Counted from the stretch's first letter, positions 8,647 to 17,091 are shown. The stretch is 64,000 nucleotides of DNA from a bacterium (GCA_024680555.1 JAILCC010000015.1:1-64000); one strand, 5' to 3'. Program-made: numbers and translations. The notes: generated from the letters alone by a model not told the origin.

Positions 8647-10005
8647 ATGGTTGATGCAGTAAATGCAATAAACAACACAAATAACGGCAATTTTGATGCG
8701 AATCAAAGTTCGGGGGATACATCTGGCATGACTTCTTTTAGAAACACAGCTGCCAGTATTTTTCGGGGGATAGGAAGTATATCGAATTCGTTTGGTGACT
8801 CACTTATGCAAGCAGGAGCCATAGTTGGCGGAATGCAAGGCCCATCAATGTATACAAATTCTCTTAGAATGTTGTATAACGGCGGTTGGGGCTGGGGTTG
8901 GGGCCCCGGTATAGGTATTTGGGGATACCCAATGTATTTTGGTCCTTTGGGCGGAATTTTTGGTGATCCTATGATGGCTTTAGGAGGTGCTCCGACAGGC
9001 GGATGCAGGTGCAATTGCGGCGGCGCAGCAGGCGGCGCCAGCGGGGCAGGTGGCATAGGTGCTACTGTACCCATAAATAATAATGCACAATCACCTTCGG
9101 TGGTAGCATCTCAAATAATGGATGTCAGCGGTCTCGGTCTTAATAATATAAATCCCGGACCTCCATTGTTTGTTCCGATAAATAATCCTAGCTCCGTATC
9201 TGAAGCATTTACCCTTATTGACAGGGCAAACCACCCTAACCGTTACAACGCAGACGGTACGGCAAAAACTTCTAAGGATATAAGCAGAGATCCTAAAAAT
9301 AAACCTATGGAGTTAATGGATCCCAAAACAGGTAAAAGCAGAAGCCCTGTATGGTACAGACAAATAGCAAATAAAGTTGAACAAAACAAAGAATTGACTG
9401 ATGCTGAAAAAGAATTATATCAACGTTATAATGAACTGTTCAGAACTTATTCACCGTATCAGTTAGATGAAAATCTTGATATGATACTTGACAGTAACGG
9501 TCAACCGGTGGAAACTACTTTGAATAATGAATTGCTGCAATTGCAACACTGGATTGATGGTAAATGCAGAGAAGATATAGAAGCATATATCAACTCTTGT
9601 TCTCCGGAAAAACTTGCAGCGTTAGAACTTCATTATCCTATGTTGGAATTCTCCGGAGGCAAATCACTCCGTGATGCTGTAAAAGACGCAACAATTGCAT
9701 CATGGTGTGAATGGTCAGGTTGGAATACCGATAGATGTCAAAGAATTTTTGACAAAATGGATGAAGCCGCGATGATGTCTCCGACCAATATGAAAAACGC
9801 ATTGTATCAAGCTCTTGAAAACCACAGAATGGGCGGGTTCGGATTTGACGAACAAAGACTCAATAAACTCTTGAGTCAAATGCAAGGGAACAAAGTATTC
9901 CGTGATTATGTTAAGATGGAATATCCCGGTCTTATCAATGATATCAGAAAGAAATGGTTTAAATCTGACGAAACGGAAGACTTACTCAGAAGAATATTTA
10001 ATTAA
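8647..10005 (+). CDS. Lineage-specific Gly/Asn-rich protein, unknown function
   Basis: A 452-residue protein I do not recognise. Residues 1-50 are Asn/Ser-rich. Residues 75-105 form a Trp/Gly/Pro-rich patch (repeated G-W-G-W). Residues 115-135 hold a Cys/Gly cluster (G-G-C-R-C-N-C-G-G) followed by Gly/Ala. From about 180 the chain becomes an ordinary charged globular domain with many helices and Trp/Cys residues (W-C-E-W-S-G-W). No signal peptide or clear membrane helix is seen, although the Gly/Trp patch is hydrophobic. A GGGA ribosome-binding site precedes ATG 8647. Three other window genes (11714-12238, 16752-17042, 30066-31175) have similar composition, which suggests a lineage-specific class. 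Confidence 0.75.
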   Translation: MVDAVNAINNTNNGNFDANQSSGDTSGMTSFRNTAASIFRGIGSISNSFGDSLMQAGAIVGGMQGPSMYTNSLRMLYNGGWGWGWGPGIGIWGYPMYFGPLGGIFGDPMMALGGAPTGGCRCNCGGAAGGASGAGGIGATVPINNNAQSPSVVASQIMDVSGLGLNNINPGPPLFVPINNPSSVSEAFTLIDRANHPNRYNADGTAKTSKDISRDPKNKPMELMDPKTGKSRSPVWYRQIANKVEQNKELTDAEKELYQRYNELFRTYSPYQLDENLDMILDSNGQPVETTLNNELLQLQHWIDGKCREDIEAYINSCSPEKLAALELHYPMLEFSGGKSLRDAVKDATIASWCEWSGWNTDRCQRIFDKMDEAAMMSPTNMKNALYQALENHRMGGFGFDEQRLNKLLSQMQGNKVFRDYVKMEYPGLINDIRKKWFKSDETEDLLRRIFN

Positions 10006-10022
10006 TAACCCAATCGGATATG

Positions 10023-10070
10023 AAAAAATCCTCTCTGAAAAACTAAAATGTTATCAGGGAGGAATTTTTT
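10023..10070 (+). promoter_or_regulatory. Hairpin hiding the ribosome-binding site of the Hcp-like gene
   Basis: The left arm 10023-10038 pairs with the right arm 10054-10070: ten pairs including one U-G wobble, extended by an A6/T6 run with one bulge. The right arm contains the Shine-Dalgarno sequence GGGAGGA (10057-10063) and ends directly at ATG 10071. The hairpin followed by T6 also looks like an intrinsic terminator for the upstream gene. It could act as a terminator, as a thermosensor-like or ligand-controlled translation switch, or both. The structure is seen in the sequence; its function is inferred. Confidence 0.6.
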
Positions 10071-11711
10071 ATGGAGAAATTTTCTGTTTCCGGTTTGGAG
10101 GATGGCAATATAAGACCGAGAGCTTTTGCCTCTAAAAATCCCGCCGTGACTGCTTTGCAGGATTTATTGTTTTATCAGCTTACAGGGATTGGCTTTTTTG
10201 CAAAAAACTCTCTTGCTTTTCAAAATACGGACAAGGACACTGACTCTGAAATTAGCAGATTGCTTTATTTATGTAATAAAGGGATAAATTTTGGAATATC
10301 TACGATGACAGATGCGGTGAAAGAGGCGTATTTGCTGAAAAATCGTGAAGAAAAACTGTATAAATATTTGTGTAAAAATGCGCAGATAAGACCTAAAAAA
10401 ACTCCGCCTGCGGCAATGCTTGTTCCAGCAGAAAGCCTTTCTCAAATGGTATCTCAAGCTAATGTTATAAACGCACAAAAAAGTATAAATTTTTTGAATT
10501 TGGATATTTTTGCAATGCAAGAGATTATCAGATACAGTCTTTGCTCAAGTGCAAATTATCTTGAGCTTATAAAAAAATATACAAGTATTTCACAAAATAT
10601 TTATGCTCTGTTATACGAAGTTCTTGATTTTATGGGAGATGCTAATACAAGTCTTAAAAAATATGCCGATTTTGCCGTTAAAACAGGTGAACTGCATACT
10701 ATGATTTTGGAATTAACATTAAAATCTTACGAGAAAGAGTATGGTTTTACGGAGAAAAAAATCGTTTCTTCCGATTATAAAAAAGGTAATGCGATATTGG
10801 TTGCGGGAGAAGATTTTGCCTTTTTGAAAAAACTGCTTGAAGAAACTGAAAATAAAGGAATAAATATTTATACGTACGGTGCTTTAAATTATGCTCATGC
10901 GTTTTCCGAAATCAGCAAATATAAAAATCTTGCAGGTATTTATGTCGGGAAATATGACGATTTTGCCTCTAATATTGAAGACTTTCCCGGAGTGGCGGTT
11001 TTGACTTCCGGAAATCTTGAAGAACTCACGGATATATATCGGGGCAGAGTTTTTTCTGTCGAAGACATTTCTATGCTTGGGGTTTCCAAGCTTAATACGG
11101 ATGATTTAAAGCAGCTTATCGGGGCTGCTTATGATGCGCAGGGTTTTGAGGAAGATAAAAAAAATTATTCCGTTGAGGTCGGTTTCGGTATAAAAGAGCT
11201 TGAACAAATTAGCACAGAACTATATGAAGCAATAAAAAGTAAAAAAATAAGTAATATTTTGATTTTTCTCGGATGCCACTATTTTGTTGCGCAAAAAAGC
11301 TATTTGAAAAAACTTATCAAACTTCTTCCCGATAATATAGCTTTTATCATAATGGACTGTTTGTTTTTGAAAATAAAAAAAGACGAAAAGGATTTGCCTA
11401 TGATTTTAAATTTGGGGCAATATTTGAATTTTTATACTCTCATCAAATTGTTGTCTTTTTTGTCGAAAAAATTAAAAGTGAAGATAAACGAATTGCCTGT
11501 AAACATTACTATTAGGCTGAGAGATAGAAATGCAGTCGCTGCATTATTGATGCTTTTGTCTTTGGGCATAAAAAATATAAGGATAAATTCGGATTTACCC
11601 AATTATTTAACCGATGCTTTGCTGCAAGCTTTCAGTAAACCTTTTGGACTATGCAAAGTTGTCGATGCAAAGACCGATGCAAAAAAATTCATCCCTAAAA
11701 AAAGAGCTTAA
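10071..11711 (+). CDS. Degenerate hybrid-cluster-protein (Hcp) homologue lacking most metal ligands
   Basis: A 546-residue protein homologous over its length to Hcp (hydroxylamine reductase/NO reductase/S-nitrosylase). Shared segments include A-L-Q-D-L-L-F-Y, N-I-Y-T-Y-G, D-F-P-G, L-L-S-L-G-I-K-N-I and D-A-L-L-Q-A-F. The N-terminal four-Cys cluster is absent. Against E. coli Hcp (from memory), the hybrid-cluster ligands map as His249 to Glu247, Glu273 to Ala271, Cys317 to Asn315, Cys405 to Cys402 (kept), Cys433 to Cys430 (kept), Cys458 to Tyr451, and Glu492 to Asp485; Lys494 becomes Asn. It should not bind a normal hybrid cluster, so a non-redox or altered-metal role is inferred. The frame is intact with a strong but occluded ribosome-binding site, which argues against a pseudogene. 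Confidence 0.82.
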   Translation: MEKFSVSGLEDGNIRPRAFASKNPAVTALQDLLFYQLTGIGFFAKNSLAFQNTDKDTDSEISRLLYLCNKGINFGISTMTDAVKEAYLLKNREEKLYKYLCKNAQIRPKKTPPAAMLVPAESLSQMVSQANVINAQKSINFLNLDIFAMQEIIRYSLCSSANYLELIKKYTSISQNIYALLYEVLDFMGDANTSLKKYADFAVKTGELHTMILELTLKSYEKEYGFTEKKIVSSDYKKGNAILVAGEDFAFLKKLLEETENKGINIYTYGALNYAHAFSEISKYKNLAGIYVGKYDDFASNIEDFPGVAVLTSGNLEELTDIYRGRVFSVEDISMLGVSKLNTDDLKQLIGAAYDAQGFEEDKKNYSVEVGFGIKELEQISTELYEAIKSKKISNILIFLGCHYFVAQKSYLKKLIKLLPDNIAFIIMDCLFLKIKKDEKDLPMILNLGQYLNFYTLIKLLSFLSKKLKVKINELPVNITIRLRDRNAVAALLMLLSLGIKNIRINSDLPNYLTDALLQAFSKPFGLCKVVDAKTDAKKFIPKKRA

Positions 11712-11713
11712 AA

Positions 11714-12238
11714 CTAATTTGATTTTTTAGAACCAAAAATTCCTGCAAGTGCATCAGTTACGCTTTCTGTGAAAGATTTTTCCTGTAAATCAGGATTTCT
11801 GAATGCCTCATAGGGGTTAGCTTTTGGTGTCATATCAATATTATAAGCTTTTGGGTTAGTCCTTTTTGGACCTTCCAAACCTTTTTGATTTGCTATATCT
11901 TCTTGTGTGAGTTTGGGTACGTCATAATTAGTATCTTTTTTGGAATAAAGTGCGTATTGAGAACCTTTGTTGTAGCCTGAGAAAATACTTGTATTGTCAA
12001 AGCCTGCCGGTAATACACCGTTGCCGTTTCCGCCAAAAATTGAAAGTCCGCCTGTTCCGCCGGAATTTGCATTAGACTGGTTAACATCAGCTTTGCCTTT
12101 TGATTGGTTAAAAATACTTGTATTTTGCTGTGTCTGTTGTTGGGCATCAATACTTTGAGCATTAACCTGTCCGTTGGCTTGTGCTGATACCTGCGTATTG
12201 CTTGATGATATGCTGTTTGAAAAACCTGCTTCTTGCAT
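11714..12238 (-). CDS. Gln/Asn/Ser-rich lineage-specific protein
   Basis: A 174-residue protein of unknown function, convergent with the Hcp-like gene (2 nt between stops). Residues 1-85 are low complexity, rich in Gln, Asn, Ser and Gly, with repeated S-I-F motifs (T-S-I-F-N-Q, L-S-I-F-G-G, T-S-I-F-S-G). The C-terminal half is charged and ends in a short amphipathic segment and K-K-S-N. No signal peptide or membrane helix is seen. ATG 12238 is preceded by GTGAGAG. An overlapping minus-strand frame of 131 codons exists but looks less protein-like. Composition suggests a disordered protein related in style to the Gly/Asn-rich protein at 8647. Confidence 0.62.
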   Translation of the reverse strand: MQEAGFSNSISSSNTQVSAQANGQVNAQSIDAQQQTQQNTSIFNQSKGKADVNQSNANSGGTGGLSIFGGNGNGVLPAGFDNTSIFSGYNKGSQYALYSKKDTNYDVPKLTQEDIANQKGLEGPKRTNPKAYNIDMTPKANPYEAFRNPDLQEKSFTESVTDALAGIFGSKKSN

Positions 12239-12380
12239 GGCATGCTCTCACTATATTCTCTCTTAATATAATAAAAACATGTATGCAATAATTATTGCCT
12301 AATAAGTATATATTTTTTATTTGCAATTTTATTTTTGTATTCGTATAGAATAACAAAGATATGGTTAGGCTACATATATT

Positions 12381-13979
12381 TTATTCTTCGTTTAATGCGG
12401 GAACATTATTTAATAAGAGTCCGAACAGAATACTGTCAACAAGAGCGATATATGATGCTTCCGTAACGTTTTCGGAAACGCCGACCGTATCCCATCGATT
12501 GAAGCCGTCGGTTGTTTCGACATGCACCCTTGTGCGTGCGCCTGTTCCTGCTTTACTGTCTAAAATACGAACCTTAAAATCATCAAGTTTAAAATTGTCT
12601 ATAATCGGATAAAATTCTTTCAATGCTTTTCTCAGCGCCATGTCAAGAGCATTAACAGGACCGTCACCTTCGCTTACGGTGTGGATGATTTCTTCATTTC
12701 TCTTGATTTTTACCGAAGCTTCCGCATTCATATTCATTTGAGTTTTTGCAATAGTGTCATCAATAACTCTAAATCCTAAGACAGAAAAATAATCAGGCAT
12801 TTGATTTAAAACTTTTAAAATTGTTATTTCAAAAGAAGCGTCTGCGTTTTCAAACGAAAAACCTTGCCACTCAAGCTCTTTTATCTTATTAACAATTTTG
12901 GGAACATCTTTTTCTTCCACAGTTATGGGTAGTTTCAGATTTTCAAGTTTTTTTCTAACCGTTGCGGTGCCTGCTTGGTCACTTACAAGAATTCTTCTTG
13001 CGTTTCCTATTTTTTCTGGCGAAATGTGTTCGTATGTTTCAGGACTTTTCGCAACACCGCTGGCATGAATACCTGCTTTGTGCGCAAAAGCGCTTCTGCC
13101 GATAAAGGGAGCATAGTCACTGGATTTTTTATTTGCAATTTCCGCAATTTGTCTTGAAACGTAACAGAGTTTTTCTATGTTGTCTCCTATAACTTTTTCT
13201 TCCATTTTTAATTGCAAATTAGGAATAATGGAACATAAGTTTGCATTTCCGCAACGTTCGCCGTATCCGTTAATTGTTCCCTGGATTTGTTTTGCACCTG
13301 CGGCAACGGCAGAAAGGGAGTTTGCTACAGCCAAGTCGCTATCATTATGAACATGAACACCAATTATTGCATCGGGCAGAAAATCTTTTACCTCTTTTAC
13401 TATGCTATAAATGCAATTATTGAGCGTTCCCCCATTTGTATCGCACAAAATAATTCTGGAAGCACCTGCTTCATGAGCAGTTTTTATTGCGCTAAGAGCG
13501 TATTCTTTGTTGTTTTTGAAGCCGTCAAAGAAGTGCTCCGCATCAAAGAAAACTTTTTTCCCTTTAGAAATTAAATAAGAAACGGATTCTCTAATCATAT
13601 TGAGATTTTCTTCAAGAGTGGTGTTTAAGGCTTCTTTTACATGAAAATCCCATGTTTTCCCAAAAATTGTTATTATGGGAGTGTCTGCCAACAGTAACTG
13701 TTCAAGAACTTTATCTTCATTTGGCGGAATGTCTGATTTTTTTGTGCAGCCAAAGGCAGTTATTTGTGAATTTTTAAGTTCAATTGTTTTTATAAGTTGG
13801 AAAATTTCGTTGTCTTTGGGGTTTGCTCCGGGCCAACCGAGCTCAATATAATCAACGCCTAAATCATCAAGAAGTCTTACTATTTTTAATTTATCATTAA
13901 CCGAAAAAGTTATACCTTCTGCTTGAGCACCGTCACGCAGCGTTGTGTCGTATATTTCAATTTTCTCTAAATCAGCCAT
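12381..13979 (-). CDS. cimA: Citramalate synthase
   Basis: A 532-residue enzyme of the isopropylmalate/homocitrate synthase family, length typical of CimA. The catalytic barrel starts with Y-D-T-T-L-R-D-G (Arg15, Asp16); the metal-binding H-V-H-N-D is at 209-213. The C-terminal regulatory domain contains G-A-R-T-R-V-H-V-E-T and W-D-T-V-G-V-S-E-N, characteristic of CimA and absent from simple LeuA. It condenses pyruvate and acetyl-CoA to (R)-citramalate, giving a threonine-independent route to 2-oxobutyrate and isoleucine. It is a single gene on its strand, with GGA six nt before ATG 13979 and a TATAAT-like promoter region upstream. Confidence 0.9.
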   Translation of the reverse strand: MADLEKIEIYDTTLRDGAQAEGITFSVNDKLKIVRLLDDLGVDYIELGWPGANPKDNEIFQLIKTIELKNSQITAFGCTKKSDIPPNEDKVLEQLLLADTPIITIFGKTWDFHVKEALNTTLEENLNMIRESVSYLISKGKKVFFDAEHFFDGFKNNKEYALSAIKTAHEAGASRIILCDTNGGTLNNCIYSIVKEVKDFLPDAIIGVHVHNDSDLAVANSLSAVAAGAKQIQGTINGYGERCGNANLCSIIPNLQLKMEEKVIGDNIEKLCYVSRQIAEIANKKSSDYAPFIGRSAFAHKAGIHASGVAKSPETYEHISPEKIGNARRILVSDQAGTATVRKKLENLKLPITVEEKDVPKIVNKIKELEWQGFSFENADASFEITILKVLNQMPDYFSVLGFRVIDDTIAKTQMNMNAEASVKIKRNEEIIHTVSEGDGPVNALDMALRKALKEFYPIIDNFKLDDFKVRILDSKAGTGARTRVHVETTDGFNRWDTVGVSENVTEASYIALVDSILFGLLLNNVPALNEE

Positions 13980-14096
13980 TATTATTCCGTTTAATTTATT
14001 TGTGACAAAATTATTATAATATAAAAGTTGATAAGTTGATAGGTTGGAAAGTTTATATTACAATTATAGGCAAATATTAGGTAGAGGAAGTTGGAA

Positions 14097-15113
14097 TTGA
14101 ATAACGATAAACTTGAGATAATAAATATAATCAATAAATTAAAAGAACCAAAGCTGCTTGTTGTGGGAGACTTTGCTATTGACGAAATGGTTTACGGCAA
14201 AGCGGCAAGAATTTCAAGAGAAGCTCCGGTTCTGATTTTAAAGCATTCGGAAACAAAGATTATTCTTGGTGCTGCTTCGAATGCTGCTCACAATATTTCC
14301 GCATTAAATGGCGGAAAAGTTAAGGTAATCGGCGTTTGCGGAAAAGATTATTATGCTCCTGTTTTAATGAAAGCATTCAAAGATGCAAAAGTCGATTGCT
14401 CCTTGATGGTTTCTGACAAGGACCGTCCTACAACTACAAAATCAAGAATTTCAGGATTTTCTACCCAGTCGGTGAGGCAGCAAATAGTTAGAATAGACAG
14501 AGAATTGAATACTCCTGTCAGCAAGAGAACGGAAGACAAGATAATTGCCAACATAAAAAAATCTGTTCCCGATTGCGACGGAGTTCTCTTGTCAGACTAT
14601 AACATAGGTGTTTTGACGGATAATATTATAAGCTGCGCTATAGAAGAAGCTCATAAAAACGGAAAAATAATTACCGTTGATGCGCAAGAAAATCTCGGCA
14701 GATATCATGGCGTGACTTGCCTTACTCCAAATCAGCCTGATGCCGAAAAAGCCGTCGGCTATGAAATAAATTCTAAAGAGGATGCTATCAGGGCAGGAAA
14801 GGATTTGTTGAAAATTACAAATTCCGAAATGATGCTTTTAACTCGTGGAGATGAAGGCATGATGGTATTTTATGATGAAGGCAGATACTTCAATATCCCT
14901 GCATTTAACAAAACAGACGTTTTTGATGTAACAGGTGCTGGTGATACCGTTGTTGCTGCATTTACTCTTGCTCTTGCTGCGGGTGCAACTCCAAAGCAGG
15001 CAGCCATAGTCGGAAACCTTGCGGCAAGCATTGTAATAAGACAATATGGCTGTGCAACTACGACCAGAGATGAAATGGTTGAAGTTTGGGAAAATTTAGA
15101 AACCTCAATATAA
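14097..15113 (+). CDS. rfaE1: D-glycero-beta-D-manno-heptose-7-phosphate kinase
   Basis: A PfkB/ribokinase-family kinase matching the N-terminal half of E. coli HldE: E-A-P-V near the start, G-A-A-S-N-A-A-H-N, and the PfkB signature D-V-T-G-A-G-D-T near the C-terminus, where the last Asp is the catalytic base. It phosphorylates heptose 7-phosphate at C1 for ADP-heptose and LPS core synthesis. The adenylyltransferase half is a separate gene at 45286-45753, so the bifunctional HldE is split here. Start choice: in-frame TTG at 14097 sits 9 nt after GAGG. A TTG at 14091 is too close to it. No ATG occurs at the N-terminus. Confidence 0.85.
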   Translation: MNNDKLEIINIINKLKEPKLLVVGDFAIDEMVYGKAARISREAPVLILKHSETKIILGAASNAAHNISALNGGKVKVIGVCGKDYYAPVLMKAFKDAKVDCSLMVSDKDRPTTTKSRISGFSTQSVRQQIVRIDRELNTPVSKRTEDKIIANIKKSVPDCDGVLLSDYNIGVLTDNIISCAIEEAHKNGKIITVDAQENLGRYHGVTCLTPNQPDAEKAVGYEINSKEDAIRAGKDLLKITNSEMMLLTRGDEGMMVFYDEGRYFNIPAFNKTDVFDVTGAGDTVVAAFTLALAAGATPKQAAIVGNLAASIVIRQYGCATTTRDEMVEVWENLETSI

Positions 15114-15122
15114 GGAGTGTCT

Positions 15123-15902
15123 ATGGAAATAAATAGTGTTACTGCATCGTCGTTTAATGGTTGGGCTCCGGAGGCAAGACCTCTTGTAAAAACCGCAATA
15201 GATGCTCTTAGTGAAGGAAGGGCAGCAGCGGGAAAGATTGCGAGAAAATTAGGAGAGCATTCTCCGCACCATATATTGAAGTACGAAAAGGGCGTTCTTA
15301 TTGCTGATGATCGCCGTGTAGGGGCAGATTCGTTTGAAGTCTCTGCAAAGGATATTGCAATAAGGGGTTTTGGTGATGCGTTAAAGAAAATGGATAAATT
15401 TGTTGCTCAACAAAATACTTTGATGCCTAAAAGAAGCCGCAGGATAGATTTTCTGTGGGAAAGATTGCTTCTTTGGGGGGACAGAAGAGCGAATGATAAA
15501 GGTATTAGGTTGTCATATTATAATATGCCGGGGTTTTTTTCAAGCTTGATAAGGGATGCGGAAAGAACGAATAAGTCTTTTGACGTTCAAAATATACTCC
15601 GCCAATTAAAAAGTATTGATGAAAAAGCAATTGAAAATGGGCTTCAGGTCCGCATTACTCCTTATCGTCAAGGCGGAGCGGTTATTTATGAAGGGAAGAA
15701 TCCTTTACATTTTACAGCAAAACATGCTTCGTTGAGTCGCCTTGACGAAACAGAAGAATTTATTGATGCTTATGCTAAAGAAATTCAGGCGGCTTTTCCC
15801 GATTGGAGCAAACTTGAACGGTTGCAAAACCATGCACAACCTGCGCAAAAGAAATCGGGAATTATAAGAAGAATTATAAATACTATATTTCCGTCAAAAT
15901 AG
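15123..15902 (+). CDS. Uncharacterised protein downstream of rfaE1
   Basis: A 259-residue protein of unknown function. ATG 15123 lies 5 nt after AAGGAG, which overlaps the rfaE1 stop region, so the two genes are probably co-translated. The sequence is charged and mainly helical with no signal peptide. It has a Trp/Arg-rich central part (W-E-R-L-L-L-W-G-D-R-R) and a basic, hydrophobic C-terminus (I-I-R-R-I-I-N-T-I-F). No conserved domain is recognised. Its N-terminus (N-S-V-T-A-S-S-F-N-G) resembles other short lineage-specific cytoplasmic proteins in this window. Confidence 0.7.
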   Translation: MEINSVTASSFNGWAPEARPLVKTAIDALSEGRAAAGKIARKLGEHSPHHILKYEKGVLIADDRRVGADSFEVSAKDIAIRGFGDALKKMDKFVAQQNTLMPKRSRRIDFLWERLLLWGDRRANDKGIRLSYYNMPGFFSSLIRDAERTNKSFDVQNILRQLKSIDEKAIENGLQVRITPYRQGGAVIYEGKNPLHFTAKHASLSRLDETEEFIDAYAKEIQAAFPDWSKLERLQNHAQPAQKKSGIIRRIINTIFPSK

Positions 15903-15982
15903 TTTTAACAAACAATAAATTTGCTATTACGAATTTATCCTGTATAATAAAACCTGTACAATGTTAATAAGGAGATATAATT

Positions 15983-16159
15983 ATGTCAGTTACAATTAGT
16001 GATGATTGCATTTGTTGCGGCGCTTGCGAATCAATTTGCGGCGAAGTATTTTCTATAGCAGATAAAGCTGTTGTTAATGATGCTAACGTAGCAGCAAACG
16101 CTGATGCTGTAAAAGAAGCAGCTGAAGCATGCCCTGTTTCTGCTATTCAAGTAGGTTAA
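15983..16159 (+). CDS. Small 4Fe-4S ferredoxin
   Basis: A 58-residue acidic ferredoxin. The cluster motif is C9-x2-C12-x2-C15-x3-C19 and a further Cys-Pro (Cys48) lies near the C-terminus. The N-terminal half and A-C-P-V-S-A-I end are typical of single [4Fe-4S] bacterial ferredoxins. Translation starts at ATG 15983 behind AAGGAGATATAATT, a strong ribosome-binding site. The gene is monocistronic: about 80 nt of leader separates it from the upstream gene and a good terminator follows 17 nt after the stop. It would be an electron carrier for anaerobic enzymes; the partner cannot be told from context. Confidence 0.92.
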   Translation: MSVTISDDCICCGACESICGEVFSIADKAVVNDANVAANADAVKEAAEACPVSAIQVG

Positions 16160-16175
16160 TTTATAAGCTAAAAGC

Positions 16176-16207
16176 AAAGGGGCAGCCGATATTGGCTGCC
16201 TCTTTTT
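16176..16207 (+). terminator. Rho-independent terminator of the ferredoxin gene
   Basis: A 12-bp stem (16176-16187 with 16194-16205, one G-U pair) with a 6-nt loop and a run of T residues follows the ferredoxin stop directly. Confidence 0.88.
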
Positions 16208-16357
16208 CGTGTGAAAATTTATTTTGGGTGAAGATGTTAATATAATATAATCAAACATATTTTTATAAAAAAAATCATTATTTTCTGCGTTTTTTCGGGC
16301 AATTTTTACAGACAAAAATACTTTATTAAGATGTGAAGGTAATAAGGTAAGTGGTCG

Positions 16358-16555
16358 ATGAAAGGCAAGAACTACAAACATTCTAATCCTATTGATGAGG
16401 AAAAATTGTTTAAAAATTTTGTAGCCTTTTTTAACGGATTTAACAAATTTTTCGACAATGATAGTGTCGATGAAATTGTGAAAAAAGAATTTTCTCAAGA
16501 GTATTCTCTTTTGCCTTTGTTGGTAAAAGCAAGAATGTATTACGACGAAAATTAA
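16358..16555 (+). CDS. Small acidic/aromatic protein, unknown
   Basis: A possible 65-residue protein, rich in Phe, Asn, Asp and Lys (F-V-A-F-F-N-G-F-N-K-F-F), ending in M-Y-Y-D-E-N. An AAGGTAAGTGG stretch precedes ATG 16358. It sits between the ferredoxin terminator and another terminator at 16671, which is consistent with a free-standing small gene. A 175-codon frame on the opposite strand overlaps it but also runs antisense through the ferredoxin and is not credible. No family is recognised. Confidence 0.5.
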   Translation: MKGKNYKHSNPIDEEKLFKNFVAFFNGFNKFFDNDSVDEIVKKEFSQEYSLLPLLVKARMYYDEN

Positions 16556-16569
16556 CAAAAAAACATTTT

Positions 16570-16706
16570 TTCTGAATTTGTTTCAGAACCCTAAAAGGCA
16601 ATAATAACAACAATCCCAAGTAAAACGATAAATTTCCCCTCCTAAATAATTACCCATAAATGTAAACTTTTGCTAAGTTTTTTAATGAACTTAGCATTTT
16701 TTTTTT
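16570..16706 (+). ncRNA. Candidate small RNA or structured 3' UTR with anti-Shine-Dalgarno stretch
   Basis: A 7-bp hairpin (16570-16576 with 16582-16588) is followed by an apparently unpaired stretch containing CCCCTCCT (16636-16643), complementary to ribosome-binding sites, and then by a terminator hairpin. The layout of hairpin, single-stranded CU-rich core and terminator resembles cyanobacterial Yfr1-type RNAs, but it is longer and lacks their known core. No clear promoter is seen, so it may be only the 3' UTR of the small gene upstream. Confidence 0.25.
16671..16706 (+). terminator. Rho-independent terminator
   Basis: A 9-bp perfect stem (TGCTAAGTT at 16671-16679 with AACTTAGCA at 16688-16696) is followed by ten T residues (16697-16706). 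It ends transcription of the small gene or RNA upstream of the next gene at 16752. Confidence 0.9.
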
Positions 16707-16751
16707 GTAAAAATACTTTATTTCCATGTAACAGTTTACAAGGATATCAGC

Positions 16752-17042
16752 ATGGCACCAATAGATGCAATAAACATGAATAATCCGTTTATGATGCAAG
16801 GTATAAGTCAATACCAAGGCGGTACTCCGCAACGTGTCAATCCTTTTGAAACCCCAAAAGTTGGTGGAGTCGAAGGAGTTCAAGGTGCTCAGCAGTTTGG
16901 TAGTGAGTATGCAGAAATTGCAGCTCGTGGTATGCGTGTAAACGATTCTGAAATTGGTGTAAATCAACCAATGGCAACAACTCCTCAAAAACAACTCGGT
17001 AGAGAAGGGGTTGTTGGTGCTAATTTCAGAATGTGTATGTAG
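16752..17042 (+). CDS. Small Gln/Gly/Asn-rich lineage-specific protein
   Basis: A 96-residue protein of unknown function, starting at ATG 16752 after AAGGAT. It has no signal peptide. It is Gly-, Gln- and Asn-rich with Met-rich patches (N-P-F-M-M-Q-G near the start, F-R-M-C-M at the end). It is flanked by its own terminators on both sides, so it is transcribed alone. Composition links it to the proteins at 8647, 11714 and 30066. Probably a lineage-restricted soluble or partly disordered protein. Confidence 0.68.
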   Translation: MAPIDAINMNNPFMMQGISQYQGGTPQRVNPFETPKVGGVEGVQGAQQFGSEYAEIAARGMRVNDSEIGVNQPMATTPQKQLGREGVVGANFRMCM

Positions 17043-17065
17043 GTTTGACTTGAAGATGAGGTTTT

Positions 17066-17091
17066 AAAACAGGCTTTAAAGCCTGTTTTTT
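17066..17091. terminator. Bidirectional terminator between two convergent genes
   Basis: A 24-bp perfect palindrome (17066-17089; AAAACAGGCTTT and its complement) has T runs on both strands. It serves the small gene ending at 17042 and ispE, whose stop codon lies inside its edge. Confidence 0.85.

Noticed and set aside
8438..9074. Minus-strand frames upstream of and inside the Gly/Asn-rich gene
   Set aside because: The 123-codon Pro-rich frame is the antisense of the Gly/Trp stretch. The shorter ones lie in the secG promoter region and look non-coding.
10071..11711. Reading the Hcp-like gene as a pseudogene
   Set aside because: The frame is complete over 546 codons with a good, if occluded, ribosome-binding site, and the losses are specific to metal ligands rather than random.
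16031..16558. A 175-codon minus-strand frame
   Set aside because: It runs antisense through the clear ferredoxin gene and across its terminator, and has no start signal.
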